Shown: in pieces, positions 18,101-25,305 of the stretch
How positions within the stretch are numbered: position 1 is the first letter of the stretch
Layout: each line of letters opens with the position of its first letter
Assembly: GCA_036004665.1 (NCBI GenBank)
Contig: DASYRG010000080.1
Span: 50,560 to 114,559 of the forward strand
Direction of reading: 5' to 3'
DNA length: 64,000 bases
Source: JACQGZ01 sp036004665
GTDB lineage: Bacteria; Sysuimicrobiota; Sysuimicrobiia; Sysuimicrobiales; Humicultoraceae
Position numbers and translations under genes: made by a program
Notes under the pieces: model-generated
Told to the model about the DNA's origin: nothing
Seen by the model: the letters and a program-made list of their open reading frames with translations, nothing else
Database searches by the model: none

Positions 18101-18122
18101 TGGGCAGGACGCGCTCAGGCAC
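15111..18122 (-). CDS. Class III nucleotidyl cyclase - STAND ATPase - TPR regulator
   Basis: The 1003-residue protein has three parts. Residues 8-165 are a class III cyclase domain with metal-binding D17 (LFTDIEGST) and D61 (TQGDAFFVAF) and the transition-state pair N119/R123 (NRTAR). The usual substrate lysine before TxGD is Asp57, so activity or base specificity is doubtful. Residues 200-480 are a STAND/AAA ATPase with Walker A GPGGTGKS (227-234) and Walker B RLLLILDNCEHL. The rest is TPR repeats (NQGDYARAAALLEESVAIARG and similar). No C-terminal LuxR helix-turn-helix is visible. It probably senses a ligand or protein partner. It follows the sugar dehydrogenase by 15 bases. Confidence 0.88.
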   Translation of the reverse strand: MPERVLPTGTVTLLFTDIEGSTELLKQVGDRAYAELLARHAALLRRAFAEEQGTEVDTQGDAFFVAFPRAWHAVAGAAAAQRALAAEDWPGDATVRVRMGLHTGEPTLGGHGYVGLDVNRTARIAASGHGGQVLLSERTLAMARHDLPEGVAVRDLGEHRLKDLPQPEHIFQLEIAGLPADFPRLKTLDVPLTNLPALRLTSFIGRDREMTDTRRALERARLLTLTGPGGTGKSRLSLEVASGLLSEFPQGVWLIELAALRDGALIPQTVAAIFGIREIQGRSIIESLVDYLRHRRLLLILDNCEHLIAASAELAAMLLRSCPHLSILASSREPLGVPGEVIYPVPPLSRPDSDQVSPDQLAQFEATRLFLDRATPANLVFTVTAASAGFVARIARRLDGIPLAIELAAARAKVLTVEQIATRLDDRFRLLTGGSRTGLPHHQTLRATVEWSYDLLPPLERTLFQRLSVFAGGFPLEAVETVCASKEIPAEEMLDLLAHLVDKSLVVTEGGDDDFRYHMLETIRLYGRDRLVESGEAEQVRGRHLAWCWDLAERAEPELYGPNLGIWLDRLERDHDDMRVALRWATGDEGDVEFGLRLAGALVRFWELHGYLGEGRAWLAGALSRDGSTTPRVRAKALYGAAVLAFTQGDYDQAAGLAEEALRLYREAANQHGVALALNLVGVVARNQGDYARAAALLEESVAIARGLEDRWPLGEALNMLGVLARRQRDHARAKALLTEALALWRAVGDKDGLATCLGHLGVIARTEGDYARAQQLHEESLALRRELGDRVALISSLTSLGTIAMNLGDYPYARTLFQECLALAPLVGDKPGTAAALGNLAIVAHLERAEDEAEALIDEAEELWRRFGHKAGLAGALGVRAMIAHGRGEPRRAALLFVESLRRFQEFGDRLGVTDCLVGLARVTAEEQPEVAVRLLSAADALRRGVGAPMPPSDRREYDRGVAGLKERLSADRFAAAWAMGQAWSFEQAARAAERIGTEGSP

Positions 18123-18137
18123 GGGGGAACCCTCAGA

Positions 18138-19298
18138 TCATCGCGCGACGATCCGGTAGACCGCGCCTCCGTGATCGACGACGTAGAGTTCGCCGTCCTG
18201 ATCTTCGCCGAAGGAACTCACCCGCAGCCCGCTGTCGAGCAGGGTGTTCATCGTCCAGCGCCCCGCGGCGCCCTCAGTCAGCATCCAGAGGCGGCCGCTG
18301 CAGTAGTCGGCGAAGAGGTAGCGGCCGACCAGGTCGCGGATGCGGCTGCCCCGGTAGACGAAGCCGCCGGTGACGGAGCAGCCGCCCTCGCGCCCGTACT
18401 CGGCGATGGGCAGGGCCAGGCGGTCGCGGTCGCAGCCGTTCTGGGGCCGGAAGCAGTGCGCGCCCTCCATGATCCGCCAGCCGTAGTTGCCGCCCCGCTC
18501 GAGGAGGTCGATCTCCTCCCACGCGTTCTGTCCGACGTCGGCGACGAAGAGGCGGCCATTACGGCGGTCGAAGGAGAAACGCCAGGGGTTGCGCAGCCCG
18601 TAGGCCCAGATTTCGCCCCGCGCCCCGGCGCGGCCCACGAAGGGATTGTCCGGGGGCACCCGGTAGGGCGTCCCGCCGTCGACGTCGATGCGCAGCATCT
18701 TGCCCAGGAGCGTATCCAGTCGCTGGCCGTTGTTGTGCGGATCCCCGCCCGAGCCGCCGTCGCCCATCCCGATGTAGAGCATGCCGTCGGGGCCAAAGAG
18801 GTTGAGGCCGCCGTTGTGGTTGCGGTACGGCTGGTCGATGGTCAGCACCACCCGTTCCGTCCGGCTGGCCACGTTCGGATCGTCGTCAGAGACGCGGTAC
18901 TCCGCGATCACCGTGCGCAGGCGGTCACCGTTGGCCGTGTAATTGACGAAGAAGCGGCCGTTACTGGCGAAGCGGGGATGAAAGGCAACGCTGAGCAGTC
19001 CCATCTCCCCACCCGAAATAACGCGGGCAGAGATGTCGAGGAAGGGACGGGGCAGGAGGCTCCCGTCGCGGATGATCCGGATCGCTCCGCCCTGCTCCAC
19101 GACGAAGAGGCGGCCCGTACGGTCGCCGGCGTGTGTCAGGTACACCGGCGCGTCGAGCCCTCCGACGACCCGGGTCAGCCGGATCCCGGGCAGCGGCTGG
19201 GCGGCGGCCTGCTCGATTCCGCCCAGGCGTGCGCCGAGTCCGGGCGCGCCGAGCACCGCAGAGGCCACAACGAGGAAGACGGCCCGCGAGGTGATCAT
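18138..19298 (-). CDS. PQQ-type aldose sugar dehydrogenase (GSDH/YliI family)
   Basis: The 386-residue protein has a signal peptide (MITSRAVFLVVASAVLGAPGLG) and the six-bladed GSDH propeller motifs: NHNGGLNLFGPDGMLYIGMGDGGSGGDP near 168-195, NNGQRLDTLLGKMLRIDVDG, and AYGLRNPWRFSFDRRNGRLFVADVGQN near 238-265. Family members oxidise sugars in the periplasm with bound PQQ and Ca2+. The glycines and the histidine of NHNGG that line the cofactor site are present. No PQQ biosynthesis genes are in the window. Its ATG overlaps the AbiEi-like stop as ATGA. Confidence 0.87.
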   Translation of the reverse strand: MITSRAVFLVVASAVLGAPGLGARLGGIEQAAAQPLPGIRLTRVVGGLDAPVYLTHAGDRTGRLFVVEQGGAIRIIRDGSLLPRPFLDISARVISGGEMGLLSVAFHPRFASNGRFFVNYTANGDRLRTVIAEYRVSDDDPNVASRTERVVLTIDQPYRNHNGGLNLFGPDGMLYIGMGDGGSGGDPHNNGQRLDTLLGKMLRIDVDGGTPYRVPPDNPFVGRAGARGEIWAYGLRNPWRFSFDRRNGRLFVADVGQNAWEEIDLLERGGNYGWRIMEGAHCFRPQNGCDRDRLALPIAEYGREGGCSVTGGFVYRGSRIRDLVGRYLFADYCSGRLWMLTEGAAGRWTMNTLLDSGLRVSSFGEDQDGELYVVDHGGAVYRIVAR

Positions 19299-19924
19299 GC
19301 CTCGAGCGATCGAGCGGACGCCGGCGGCGCGGTCCTGACCGCCCGCCCCAGCAAGGCTCCGACCTTCTTGCTGCGGCCGCGCGCCGCATCGGCCAGAGTC
19401 TTCCGGGTCGCCAGGCCGGATCCCAGCGCGGCATGCACGGCACGCTCAATGGCCTGGGAGCCGGCGCCCCCCTCCGCTGCATCGACGATCGTCCGTGCCG
19501 GCGCCGTGACGGCCATCCCTTCCCACCGCACGACCTCGTCGGGACGCCAGCGCCTCCTGGCGACGTGCAGTATCACCGAACGGAGCGGTGTCTGCTGCCC
19601 GCGATCGGACTGCGTCCCCAGGGTGAGGTGAACCTCTCTCCCGGAACGAGCCGAGAGCCCGTGCAGCCACAGGGCCGTCTCGTGTGAGACGACCACGCCG
19701 TCGCCCCTCGCCGCCAGCCAGGCGGCCATGACCTTTCCATACGAGGGAGCGGGATAGCGGACGAAACGATAGACGCTCGGGTGCACGCGGGCGAAGGTGC
19801 CCGTCTTCTGGTGGGCGCGGATCTGGGCGCCTGTGAAGCCGCACTCCGCAGCCTGGGCGAGCGTGAAATGTCCCGCCTGACGGGCGGCCAGGCGAAGGAG
19901 CGTGTCCCGATCGGGGTCGCGCAT
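19295..19924 (-). CDS. AbiEi-like antitoxin-type transcriptional regulator
   Basis: The 209-residue protein starts with a winged-helix AbiEi_4-like region (LLRLAARQAGHFTLAQAAECGFTGAQIRAHQKTGTFARVHPSVYRF), followed by the conserved segment VVSHETALWLHGL near 78-90 and HVARRR...VVRWEGMAVTAPARTIVDAA near 120-150. AbiEi proteins are DNA-binding antitoxins of type IV abortive-infection modules, normally followed by the nucleotidyltransferase toxin AbiEii. No such toxin is here; the overlapping next gene is a sugar dehydrogenase. The protein may be a repurposed regulator. Confidence 0.78.
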   Translation of the reverse strand: MRDPDRDTLLRLAARQAGHFTLAQAAECGFTGAQIRAHQKTGTFARVHPSVYRFVRYPAPSYGKVMAAWLAARGDGVVVSHETALWLHGLSARSGREVHLTLGTQSDRGQQTPLRSVILHVARRRWRPDEVVRWEGMAVTAPARTIVDAAEGGAGSQAIERAVHAALGSGLATRKTLADAARGRSKKVGALLGRAVRTAPPASARSLEA

Positions 19925-19949
19925 CTCTCTGGCATTCTACCTTAGGGCT

Positions 19950-21263
19950 CTACCCTTCGACGCAGCGGCAGCCCGGAGCGAACTGACACCGATTCATCAT
20001 CCAGGCCGGCTGGCACGCCGGCAGTTCGGAGGGCTCCGCTCCGCTCTCCAGAAGATCCAACCGCCGCTGCATCTCGGCGCGGATCTCCGGCAGGTCACGG
20101 AACCAGAAGTCGTACACCATGAACTTGTCTTCCGGCACTTCCGAGTAGTACACCACCAGCCGGCCGCGGGGGCTGTCCGTCAATGCACACTCGAAGGCGA
20201 GCCGATCCACGTAGAAGGGCACCTCCTCGGCGAGCCGGCGCCTGTCCACCATCTCCCGGCGGCGGTAGGTCCGCAGGATGGTGGGGACGTCATGAAACAG
20301 CATTACCGATGCACTGACCGAGCCCAGGCTCACCCGCCTGTAGCGGCACTGCCCGGGGAACCCATACCAGATGGCGTCCTTGAGCGCGTCGTCGAAGGCC
20401 CGACGCTGGAACGAGGCCATCCGGTCCTGCGCCGTCTCCCCATCTTCCTGTCCGCCGGGCCCGCGGCGAAACGCCGCCTTGCGGGGGAAGACCAAGTCGT
20501 TGAGTGCCACCCGGTCCCTGGGGAACGGCACTGCGCCAATCCCGTCGACCAGGCGCCGCGTCAGCTCAACGGCTTCCTGCACCCTAACCGTCCCGTAGCC
20601 GATCAGACGCTCGAGGGGCGGCGCGAGAGCGCACCCGCAGATGGCCTCGTAGTCACACTGACGTCCGAACCACTCACAGCGTGGGAGCCCCGCCGGGTCG
20701 CCGGCCTCGAGGGCGCGCCGCAGCAGGTCGCGCCGGCGGCCCATCTCTGCGGCGATGGACGGGAGGTCGGCGAATTCGAGGGCATACGCCTTGAGGTCGG
20801 AGGGCCGCCCCCATTCAGAGCGCCGAAAGTAGATCAGATGGCCCCGCGGTCGCTGCACCATCGTACAATACATGCCAAGTTGCTCGACGTTGTAGGGACG
20901 CCAGCCGATGGGGTCCGCGGGGATGGCCCCGGTCGTCTTCACCTCAACGGGATGGTCTTCGTAGATGTCGATCTTGCCGACGATCTCTTGAAACTCGACG
21001 AGTTGCTCCACGAACTCTTCCGTGGAGACGGCCCGGCCAAACGCGTCGTGAAAGCCGGTGCCCGCCATCATGGTCTGCTGTCGCTCCGGCGACGGCTGGA
21101 TCTCTGGGTGTGTCCGGCCTAAGAAGGCCTGGCGCGGGTTGATCAGGTCGGTGACGGAGATTCGCTTCCGCGCCGAGCGCCGCGTCAGGACCTCCGCCAG
21201 CGCGTCCTTGATCGTGCGGTTGGCGTCGGTGCCGGCGATGTAGGGCGTGGAGAAGGCCGGCAC
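19950..21263 (-). CDS. Internally duplicated PD-(D/E)XK nuclease-like protein with two cysteine clusters
   Basis: From a GTG at 21263 (start uncertain) the protein has 437 residues made of two related halves. Half one (about 33-211) has a RecB-like nuclease core: H72 (GTGFHDAF), D99 and E107-x-K109 in GKIDIYEDHPVEVKTT, Q128 (NVEQLGMY), then C196-x6-C203-x5-C209-x-C211. Half two (about 251-434) repeats NDLxxPRxA, the PRG-(H/R)-L-(I/V)-x-(F/Y) strand, the DLP-x-I-x-AEM-x-RR helix, and C417-x8-C426-x5-C432-x-C434, but has lost the E-x-K motif. The cysteines resemble Fe-S clusters of AddB/Cas4 nucleases. Substrate and function are unknown. Neighbours: tiny membrane protein upstream (14 bases), AbiEi downstream (25 bases). 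Confidence 0.75.
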   Translation of the reverse strand: MPAFSTPYIAGTDANRTIKDALAEVLTRRSARKRISVTDLINPRQAFLGRTHPEIQPSPERQQTMMAGTGFHDAFGRAVSTEEFVEQLVEFQEIVGKIDIYEDHPVEVKTTGAIPADPIGWRPYNVEQLGMYCTMVQRPRGHLIYFRRSEWGRPSDLKAYALEFADLPSIAAEMGRRRDLLRRALEAGDPAGLPRCEWFGRQCDYEAICGCALAPPLERLIGYGTVRVQEAVELTRRLVDGIGAVPFPRDRVALNDLVFPRKAAFRRGPGGQEDGETAQDRMASFQRRAFDDALKDAIWYGFPGQCRYRRVSLGSVSASVMLFHDVPTILRTYRRREMVDRRRLAEEVPFYVDRLAFECALTDSPRGRLVVYYSEVPEDKFMVYDFWFRDLPEIRAEMQRRLDLLESGAEPSELPACQPAWMMNRCQFAPGCRCVEG

Positions 21264-21277
21264 GTGCGGCGAAGAGG

Positions 21278-21439
21278 TTACGTCCGGACGAGAGGCAGGA
21301 GGATCAGGATCCCCGCGGCCAGAGCGACCACGCCCGTCACCACCGCCGGGAGAACCACCCCGAACATAGCCAGCCCGACCAGAATGAGATAGATCCCCAG
21401 CAGGATCATCCCCCACGCGCGATTGCCCATTCCCTTCAT
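21278..21439 (-). CDS. Tiny membrane protein, 53 residues
   Basis: An ORF from ATG at 21439 to TAA at 21278 encodes two hydrophobic helices (MILLGIYLILVGLAMFGVVLP and VVTGVVALAAGILILLPLV) and a short basic N-terminus. The ribosome site AGGGAG abuts the first ATG; an in-frame ATG at 21430 has better spacing and may be the real start. It lies 48 bases after the beta-propeller gene and 14 bases before the nuclease-like gene on the same strand. The family is unknown; similar very small proteins recur elsewhere in this window. Confidence 0.6.
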   Translation of the reverse strand: MKGMGNRAWGMILLGIYLILVGLAMFGVVLPAVVTGVVALAAGILILLPLVRT

Positions 21440-21487
21440 CTCCCTACCCCCTTCCTCAAGACGATATCGCAGAGGTTGCCCAAGAGG

Positions 21488-22396
21488 CTATCGCAGAGGT
21501 TGAATGAGGACCCGGTTGTCCTGGAACAGCGGAATCAAGACCCGGTTCCGCTTCCGGTCGTACCCGATGTCGGCCGGCGCTTTGACGTTCTGGATCACCC
21601 GGGTGGCGGCGCCGTCGGGCGCCACGCGGAAGACGGCCGACGCCGCCCACGAAGAGACCAGCAGCACACCGCCCGAGAGGACCTCCACCCCGTCCAGTTG
21701 CCCCCCGGGAAGCCGCGTCAGATCCTCCTTCTGCCCCGTCGTCGTCAGCCGGTAGATCCCACCGTCGGCGCTGAAGGCCGCGATGACGAGCCGTCCATCG
21801 GGGAGGACCGCCACGCCGTTGGGATTCTTCAGCTGCGCGCCCCTGGCCACCGTCCCCAGCGCTCCGCTCCGGTCGATCCTGTAGACAGCATCGGTGCCGG
21901 AGGGGCTGAAGTCCGGCTTGAGGCCGCTGTCGGTGACGTAGATTGTTCCATCGGGGGCCGCCGCGGCGTCGTTGAGGAACGTGGCGCCGGGGACGGTCAC
22001 CGATCCTCGGAACTGACCCGTCCGGCGGTCGAACATGCGCACCGTGGTGATGTCGGCGACGAAGAGGGTGTCGCCGCGAATCGCCATCCCCTTGGGCGCG
22101 TTCAGCGCGACGCCCGGCTTTGTCCCGTCGATCCACTTGAGAGCGCTGATCCTGCCGTCCGGCCGCACGCGCGAGATAAAGCCGTTGCCGTCAGCGCCGG
22201 TCGCATTGCCGTTGATGTTGGTGACCAGGTAGATATCCCCGGAGGCGTCGTAGAGGACAGACTCCGGCGTAGCAAACCCACCCTGCACGGTGATCGCGGC
22301 TCCCTGACCCGCTGCCTGCTGCACGCCTCCCAGCAGGAGGGCCGCCAGCGCCACCGTTGTCAGCACACGGCCTGTTCTCATCGCAGCAGATATCAT
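21488..22396 (-). CDS. Secreted SMP-30/NHL-type beta-propeller protein
   Basis: From the ATG at 22396 (ribosome site AAGGGGGTG) the protein has 302 residues with a signal peptide (RVLTTVALAALLLGGVQQAAG). Repeating units such as PESVLYDASGDIYLVTNINGN, APKGMAIRGDTLFVADITTV, DAAAAPDGTIYVTDSG and PNGVAVLPDGRLVIAAF mark a six-bladed SMP-30/gluconolactonase-like or NHL propeller. Export suggests a periplasmic binding or lactonase role, not assignable further. It may be the first gene of the run ending at 15111. Confidence 0.78.
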   Translation of the reverse strand: MISAAMRTGRVLTTVALAALLLGGVQQAAGQGAAITVQGGFATPESVLYDASGDIYLVTNINGNATGADGNGFISRVRPDGRISALKWIDGTKPGVALNAPKGMAIRGDTLFVADITTVRMFDRRTGQFRGSVTVPGATFLNDAAAAPDGTIYVTDSGLKPDFSPSGTDAVYRIDRSGALGTVARGAQLKNPNGVAVLPDGRLVIAAFSADGGIYRLTTTGQKEDLTRLPGGQLDGVEVLSGGVLLVSSWAASAVFRVAPDGAATRVIQNVKAPADIGYDRKRNRVLIPLFQDNRVLIQPLR

Positions 22397-22542
22397 GGGA
22401 CACCCCCTTCTGCTCGCCTGCGCATTCCATTGACCGCTCCGGACGCGGGAACCTTCCCCATCGGCGCGGCGCTTCCTCCCATCCTCCACAATGCCGCGTC
22501 CTCCTCCAGGATGCGGCCGCGCGGGAGAGAAGCCCTCTTCCG

Positions 22543-23415
22543 ATGAGCATTCTCCGATGGCCTCACGCCCTCATCGTGACGACCCTGGTGGCGGCCGCGG
22601 TGCCGCCCGCCGCTGTGGGCGCCGACGTGCCCTGGTCGCTGCAGGTGAGCCCGCAGTCGCTCATTCAGGGCGAGACGGCGCGCGTGCGCATCCGCGGAGC
22701 CATGGACGCCGCCGATGTCAGGGTCACCGTGAGATCGGCGCAGGTGACATTGCATCCGGTCGCCGGAGGATTCGACGGATTCGTGGGGACGAGCCCACTC
22801 ACCGCGCCGGGGACGCTGACCGTGCGTGCCCGCGCGCGCAGCGACAACGGTCTGACGACCCGCACCCTTCAACTGCGCATCCGGGCCGGAGCGTTTGGGA
22901 CGCGGCGCCTCAGCGTTCCCCCTCGGCTGCTCGATCCTGCCCTGGTCGCCATCGAACGCCGCAAGGTCGCCGAGGCGCTCGCCGCTCCCATCCCCACACC
23001 GCTGTGGCGGGGCGCCTTCCTCCGACCCGTCGAGGGGCCTGTCACCTCAGGCTATGGCGTGCGCAGCATCTACAACGGTGTCCTGCGCGGATACCACTGG
23101 GGCGTCGACTTCCGCGGGGCGACCGGCACGCCGGTGCATGCCGCCGCCTCCGGCGTCGTCACGCTGGCGGACCGGCTCCCCCTCAGCGGCAACACCGTGA
23201 TGCTCGACCACGGGGGAGAGATCTTCACGACCTACCAGCATCTCTCCGCGGTCGCGGTGGCGCGGGGCGCGCGGGTGGCCCAAGGGCAGGTGATCGGCCG
23301 GGTCGGCTCGACCGGGCTGAGTACCGGCCCGCATCTCCACTGGGGCATGCGCGTCGGCGGTGTTCGGGTGAATCCGCTCTACTGGACGAAGGACGGCCCG
23401 CTGACCGCGCCCTGA
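22543..23415 (+). CDS. M23 family (LytM-type) peptidase
   Basis: From the ATG at 22543 the 290-residue protein has a signal peptide (LIVTTLVAAAVPPAAVGA), an immunoglobulin-like N-terminal domain (about 28-120), and a C-terminal M23 domain. Zinc ligands are visible: GYHWGVDFRG (H-x3-D) near 185-194 and GPHLHWGMR (H-x-H) near 265-273. M23 enzymes cut peptidoglycan cross-bridges in the envelope. It is divergent from the beta-propeller gene and convergent with ltrA. Confidence 0.9.
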   Translation: MSILRWPHALIVTTLVAAAVPPAAVGADVPWSLQVSPQSLIQGETARVRIRGAMDAADVRVTVRSAQVTLHPVAGGFDGFVGTSPLTAPGTLTVRARARSDNGLTTRTLQLRIRAGAFGTRRLSVPPRLLDPALVAIERRKVAEALAAPIPTPLWRGAFLRPVEGPVTSGYGVRSIYNGVLRGYHWGVDFRGATGTPVHAAASGVVTLADRLPLSGNTVMLDHGGEIFTTYQHLSAVAVARGARVAQGQVIGRVGSTGLSTGPHLHWGMRVGGVRVNPLYWTKDGPLTAP

Positions 23416-23439
23416 TCCGGCTCGCAGGCAGCCTTCATA

Positions 23440-24618
23440 TCAGGCGGGAGCCGAACGGAACCAGGTCAGGGCCGCGTAGAGCATCTGCGCGAGGACCAGC
23501 AGGATCAGCATCGACAGCAGCGTCAACGGGCCGAGGGTGCCTCCCCCGAGCCCCAGGCCGAGGGCGAGTGTACCTGCCGCCACCTTCAGCGGGAAACTGA
23601 CACGGGGATTCACCGGATCCTCCCCCGTGCGCTGCAGCAGCAGCTCGATGAGCCCGATGGCGCTCAGGGCGACGGCGGCCGCCCCGGTGATCAGCCAGCG
23701 CACGTTCGCGCTCAGCACCCCCTGCTCGAGCGTTAAGAGGTTCAGTACCCCTGCGCCGACCGCCGCGATGGCCATCACCAGCGGAAGGTGCGCATACGAG
23801 AAGGCCAGCGTCCACCACACGCCGCTCTTGGGATGGCGGTGGGCGACGAAGTCGAAGTAGGTCCACCAGAGGCCAAACGCCAGGGCCATGCCGAACACCC
23901 CACCGGCGATCACCCCCGCGGAGAGACGCTGCTGCTTCGCCAGCCCCTGCACCACGCCGACAATGGCCTCGCCCAAGACGATGATCACGAAGAGGCCGAA
24001 CCGCTCTGGGAGGCGCGAGGTGCTGAATCGCGGCAGGCGCGCCTGGAAGCGCAGGGTCGGAAGCGGGGTCAGCAGGTCGATCGCGAGTCCCACCCCCCAG
24101 AGGACAAAACGCAGCGGAGGATCCACGAAGACCGAGAGGAGGAACAGCAGCACGGACACCGTGAAGCCCACAGAGTAGCGGCTCGTCACAGGGCGCATCG
24201 CCGGGACATACCACCCGCCGCGCAGCCACATGAAGATCAGGACAAGGCGCGCTGCTGTGTAGGAGAGGGCGAATCCCTGTCCGCCCGCGCCGAGACCGTT
24301 GTGGACGAAGAGCGCCATCGCCGCGATCGGAAGCATCTGCAGGAACGTGAAGACGCGGAAACTGACGTCCTCCGTCTCAAACCGCTCGGTGTAGATCGTC
24401 CCTCCGATCCACACCCACCAGACGGGGATGAAGAGCAGGACGTATCCGAGCACGCCGCTGGCGGTGACATGGCGGGCCAGGAAATCGGCTAGCTCGGCGA
24501 TGACGACGACGAAGACCAGATCGTAGAACAGCTCGAGCCAGCCCACCCGACGCTCACGCTTCTCATCCTCGTCGGTGCGAAGCCGCGGCGCTTGCCACCA
24601 CTGGCCGTGGGAAGTCAG
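23440..24618 (-). CDS. ltrA: Low temperature requirement A (LtrA) family membrane protein; non-ATG start
   Basis: The conserved LtrA N-terminal region reads WWQAPRLRTDEDEKRERR then VGWLELFYDLVFVVVIAELA, followed by about ten hydrophobic helices. The first in-frame ATG or GTG after the upstream stop is a GTG at 24546, which would cut off the conserved lead-in. Between the response regulator's TAG (24628-24630) and that GTG the frame has no ATG, GTG or TTG, but a CTG at 24618 follows AGGA by seven bases; this start gives 392 residues. LtrA function is not established beyond an early Listeria cold-growth phenotype. It probably ends the two-component transcript. Confidence 0.75.
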   Translation of the reverse strand: MTSHGQWWQAPRLRTDEDEKRERRVGWLELFYDLVFVVVIAELADFLARHVTASGVLGYVLLFIPVWWVWIGGTIYTERFETEDVSFRVFTFLQMLPIAAMALFVHNGLGAGGQGFALSYTAARLVLIFMWLRGGWYVPAMRPVTSRYSVGFTVSVLLFLLSVFVDPPLRFVLWGVGLAIDLLTPLPTLRFQARLPRFSTSRLPERFGLFVIIVLGEAIVGVVQGLAKQQRLSAGVIAGGVFGMALAFGLWWTYFDFVAHRHPKSGVWWTLAFSYAHLPLVMAIAAVGAGVLNLLTLEQGVLSANVRWLITGAAAVALSAIGLIELLLQRTGEDPVNPRVSFPLKVAAGTLALGLGLGGGTLGPLTLLSMLILLVLAQMLYAALTWFRSAPA

Positions 24619-24627
24619 GGTCGCGTC

Positions 24628-25305
24628 CTAGGAGGCGGGGGCGGCGAGCCGGTACCCGAACCCCCTCACCGTGACGATCAACCGCGGGCTGGAGGGGTCG
24701 TGCTCGATCTTGGCCCGCAGGAGGTGGACGTACTTCTTCACGTCCTCCGCCGCAGCGGCGTCCCGGTCCGGCCAGACCGCCGCCACGATCTCCTCGCTGG
24801 AGAACGTCTTGCCGGGGTGGGAGGCGAGCAGCCGGAGCAATTCGAACTCGCGCGGCGAGAGGGCCACCACCTGGTCGCGCACCCGCACCTCCTTGCGGTC
24901 GTTGTCCAGGACGACCTCGCCGGTGCGGAAGACCGTGGAGGGGAGGGCGTGATAGCGCCGTCTCACGGCGTCGATGCGCGCCTCGAGTTCGCGCAGGTCG
25001 AAGGGTTTGGTGACGTAGTCGTCGGCGCCCATGGCCAGACCGGCCAGCTTGTCGGCGGTGGTGTCCCGCACCGTCACCATGATCACGGGGACCTGACTGA
25101 AGCGGCGCACCGCCTCCAGCACCCCCCAGCCGTCCATCACCGGGAGGTGCACGTCGAGCAGGACGAGATCGGGTTCCGCCTCGACCACCGATTCGAGCGC
25201 CCGGCTGCCGTCTTCCGCGGTCGCCACGACGTGTCCCTTGGCGCCCAGGTACCGGGAGAGGAGGTCGCGGGACCGGCTGTCGTCTTCCACAACGAGAATC
25301 TTCAC
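24628..25305 (-). CDS. OmpR-family response regulator
   Basis: The 225-residue protein has a receiver domain with acidic pair D8/D9 region (VVEDDS), phospho-acceptor D51 (LLLDVHLP), T78-region and K100 (VTKPF). It ends with an OmpR/PhoB winged helix (LSPREFELLRLLASHPGKTFSSEEIVAAVW, VTVRGFGYRL). The start is a GTG that overlaps the kinase stop as GTGA, so kinase and regulator are translationally coupled. The target genes are unknown; ltrA directly downstream is a candidate. Confidence 0.93.
   Translation of the reverse strand: MKILVVEDDSRSRDLLSRYLGAKGHVVATAEDGSRALESVVEAEPDLVLLDVHLPVMDGWGVLEAVRRFSQVPVIMVTVRDTTADKLAGLAMGADDYVTKPFDLRELEARIDAVRRRYHALPSTVFRTGEVVLDNDRKEVRVRDQVVALSPREFELLRLLASHPGKTFSSEEIVAAVWPDRDAAAAEDVKKYVHLLRAKIEHDPSSPRLIVTVRGFGYRLAAPAS

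Noticed and set aside
15111..18122. Assignment as a LuxR-family regulator
   Set aside because: The STAND-TPR part resembles LuxR regulators, but no C-terminal helix-turn-helix is present; the output domain is the cyclase-like region.
17616..19631. A 671-codon plus-strand open frame
   Set aside because: It runs antisense across the cyclase-STAND gene and the sugar dehydrogenase. High GC keeps antisense frames open; the translation has no domain pattern.
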